Below are positions 13,512 to 13,999 of a DNA stretch of 13,999 bases, piece after piece. The DNA lies in assembly GCA_910579135.1 (NCBI GenBank), contig CAJTTM010000051.1, forward strand, positions 1-13,999, given 5' to 3'. How positions within the stretch are numbered: the stretch's first letter is position 1; each line of letters opens with the position of its first letter. A program made the position numbers and the translations under genes. The notes beneath the pieces are model-generated. The model searched no databases, was not told where the DNA came from, and was given only the letters and a program-made list of their open reading frames with translations. Origin of the DNA: an uncultured Erysipelotrichales bacterium. GTDB lineage: Bacteria > Bacillota_I > Bacilli_A > Erysipelotrichales > Coprobacillaceae.

Positions 13512-13999
13512 TTAATGAATATATTTTAATATATCTTCTTCTTTTTCAATATCAAAAATATGAATAATGAGTTCGTTCAATGTTTTTTCATCACTATTAT
13601 TAATTTTAATCACCATGTTTTTTGAAAGATATCCTAATTTCATTCTTAACTGAGTTGTGATTGTTTCCATCTTTCCATTTGTATAACCTCTTTTTTCACC
13701 AATGATTTCTCCTTCAATTCTTCCCATCTCTTTTAATTGTTCACATATCTCACACATTTCTATCACACCTTCCTTTTCTTCTTTATAATATTTCATCCAT
13801 TTCTTAAACACTTCACTATACATCTCATTTGGATCAATACAATGAAAATCATGGATTAATCTTCCTAGTACTGTATCTTCATCCTGATAATCTCCATTCA
13901 CATATATCATCTCTTGTCCGATACCTATCATATCTCCTGTTTCGTCTATATAGCTATGTATATGATATATTGGTAATCCTCTTTTAAAATAATCTCCTT
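13512..13999 (-). CDS. Rpn-family recombination-promoting nuclease/putative transposase, C-terminal part
   Basis: The frame stays open from the right window edge to a stop at 13512, so the ATG at 13931 is internal and the gene continues beyond the window. The 162 visible residues start at GDYFKRGLPIYHIHSYIDETG and continue with IYVNGDY, TVLGRLIHDFHC, DPNEMYSEVFKKWMKYYKEE and MCEICEQLKE. This is the post-catalytic region that I know from Rpn/PD-(D/E)XK transposase-like proteins abundant in Clostridia and Erysipelotrichia. The following Gly-every-four-residues stretch (GRIEGEIIGEKRGYTNGK) is also typical of these proteins. The PD-(D/E)XK nuclease core would lie upstream, outside the window, so activity cannot be judged. 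E. coli RpnA-D promote RecA-independent recombination; other members are proposed as anti-phage or mobile proteins. Confidence 0.75.
   Translation of the reverse strand, partial: GDYFKRGLPIYHIHSYIDETGDMIGIGQEMIYVNGDYQDEDTVLGRLIHDFHCIDPNEMYSEVFKKWMKYYKEEKEGVIEMCEICEQLKEMGRIEGEIIGEKRGYTNGKMETITTQLRMKLGYLSKNMVIKINNSDEKTLNELIIHIFDIEKEEDILKYIH

Overview
This is a very AT-rich, compact bacterial window with strong AGGAGG-type ribosome binding sites, short intergenic gaps and many small hairpin-plus-T-run terminators. Protein content (intramembrane-sensing kinase with FtsX-type ABC transporter, FUSC/ArAE exporter, VanY peptidase, MnmM methylase, an Rpn/PD-(D/E)XK fragment, and an SDR resembling gut clostridial hydroxysteroid dehydrogenases) points to a low-GC Firmicute of the gut. 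The Erysipelotrichia (Coprobacillus relatives) would fit, but that is inference from gene content and composition, not from a marker gene.

Layout. 48-584 (-): a DUF89/ARMT1-like gene that stops just after its GDNxGE metal motif and lacks its C-terminal half. 639-5697: an ABC exporter and two-component module. It holds an ATPase (-), the remnant of a second FtsX permease reduced to its two ends, an intact 784-aa FtsX permease (-), then, divergently, an OmpR-type regulator and an intramembrane-sensing kinase (+). Tandem 11-bp repeats lie just upstream of the regulator's extended -10. 5719-6336 (-): YbjQ-fold protein with an N-terminal four-cysteine zinc-finger-like module, convergent with the kinase across a shared bidirectional terminator. 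6459-7436 (+): FUSC/aromatic acid exporter-like protein. 7636-8436 (-): SDR oxidoreductase similar to 12alpha-hydroxysteroid dehydrogenases. 8624-9061 (+): a solitary P-loop protein resembling BrxF of type 3 BREX systems, with a cre-like box over its promoter and no other BREX gene in view. 9166-9603 (+): a charge-segregated single-pass membrane protein. 9610-11754 (-): MnmM-type methyltransferase coupled to a B12-binding radical SAM protein. 11788-13068 (-): membrane-anchored VanY-type D,D-carboxypeptidase. 13215-13487 (+): 90-aa small membrane protein. 13512-13999 (-): C-terminal part of an Rpn-family nuclease/transposase gene running off the right edge.

How the genes relate. The only clear multi-gene system is the ABC/two-component module, whose architecture is that of a cell-envelope stress or antimicrobial peptide response. 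Other genes are mostly single transcription units. At least six terminators overlap a stop codon or begin within a few bases of it. The points most worth following are the decayed twin permease, the orphan BrxF-like ATPase with its apparent catabolite control, and the candidate bile acid SDR. No tRNA, rRNA, CRISPR array, complete insertion sequence or phage module was seen, and no gene-free stretch exceeds 300 bases.
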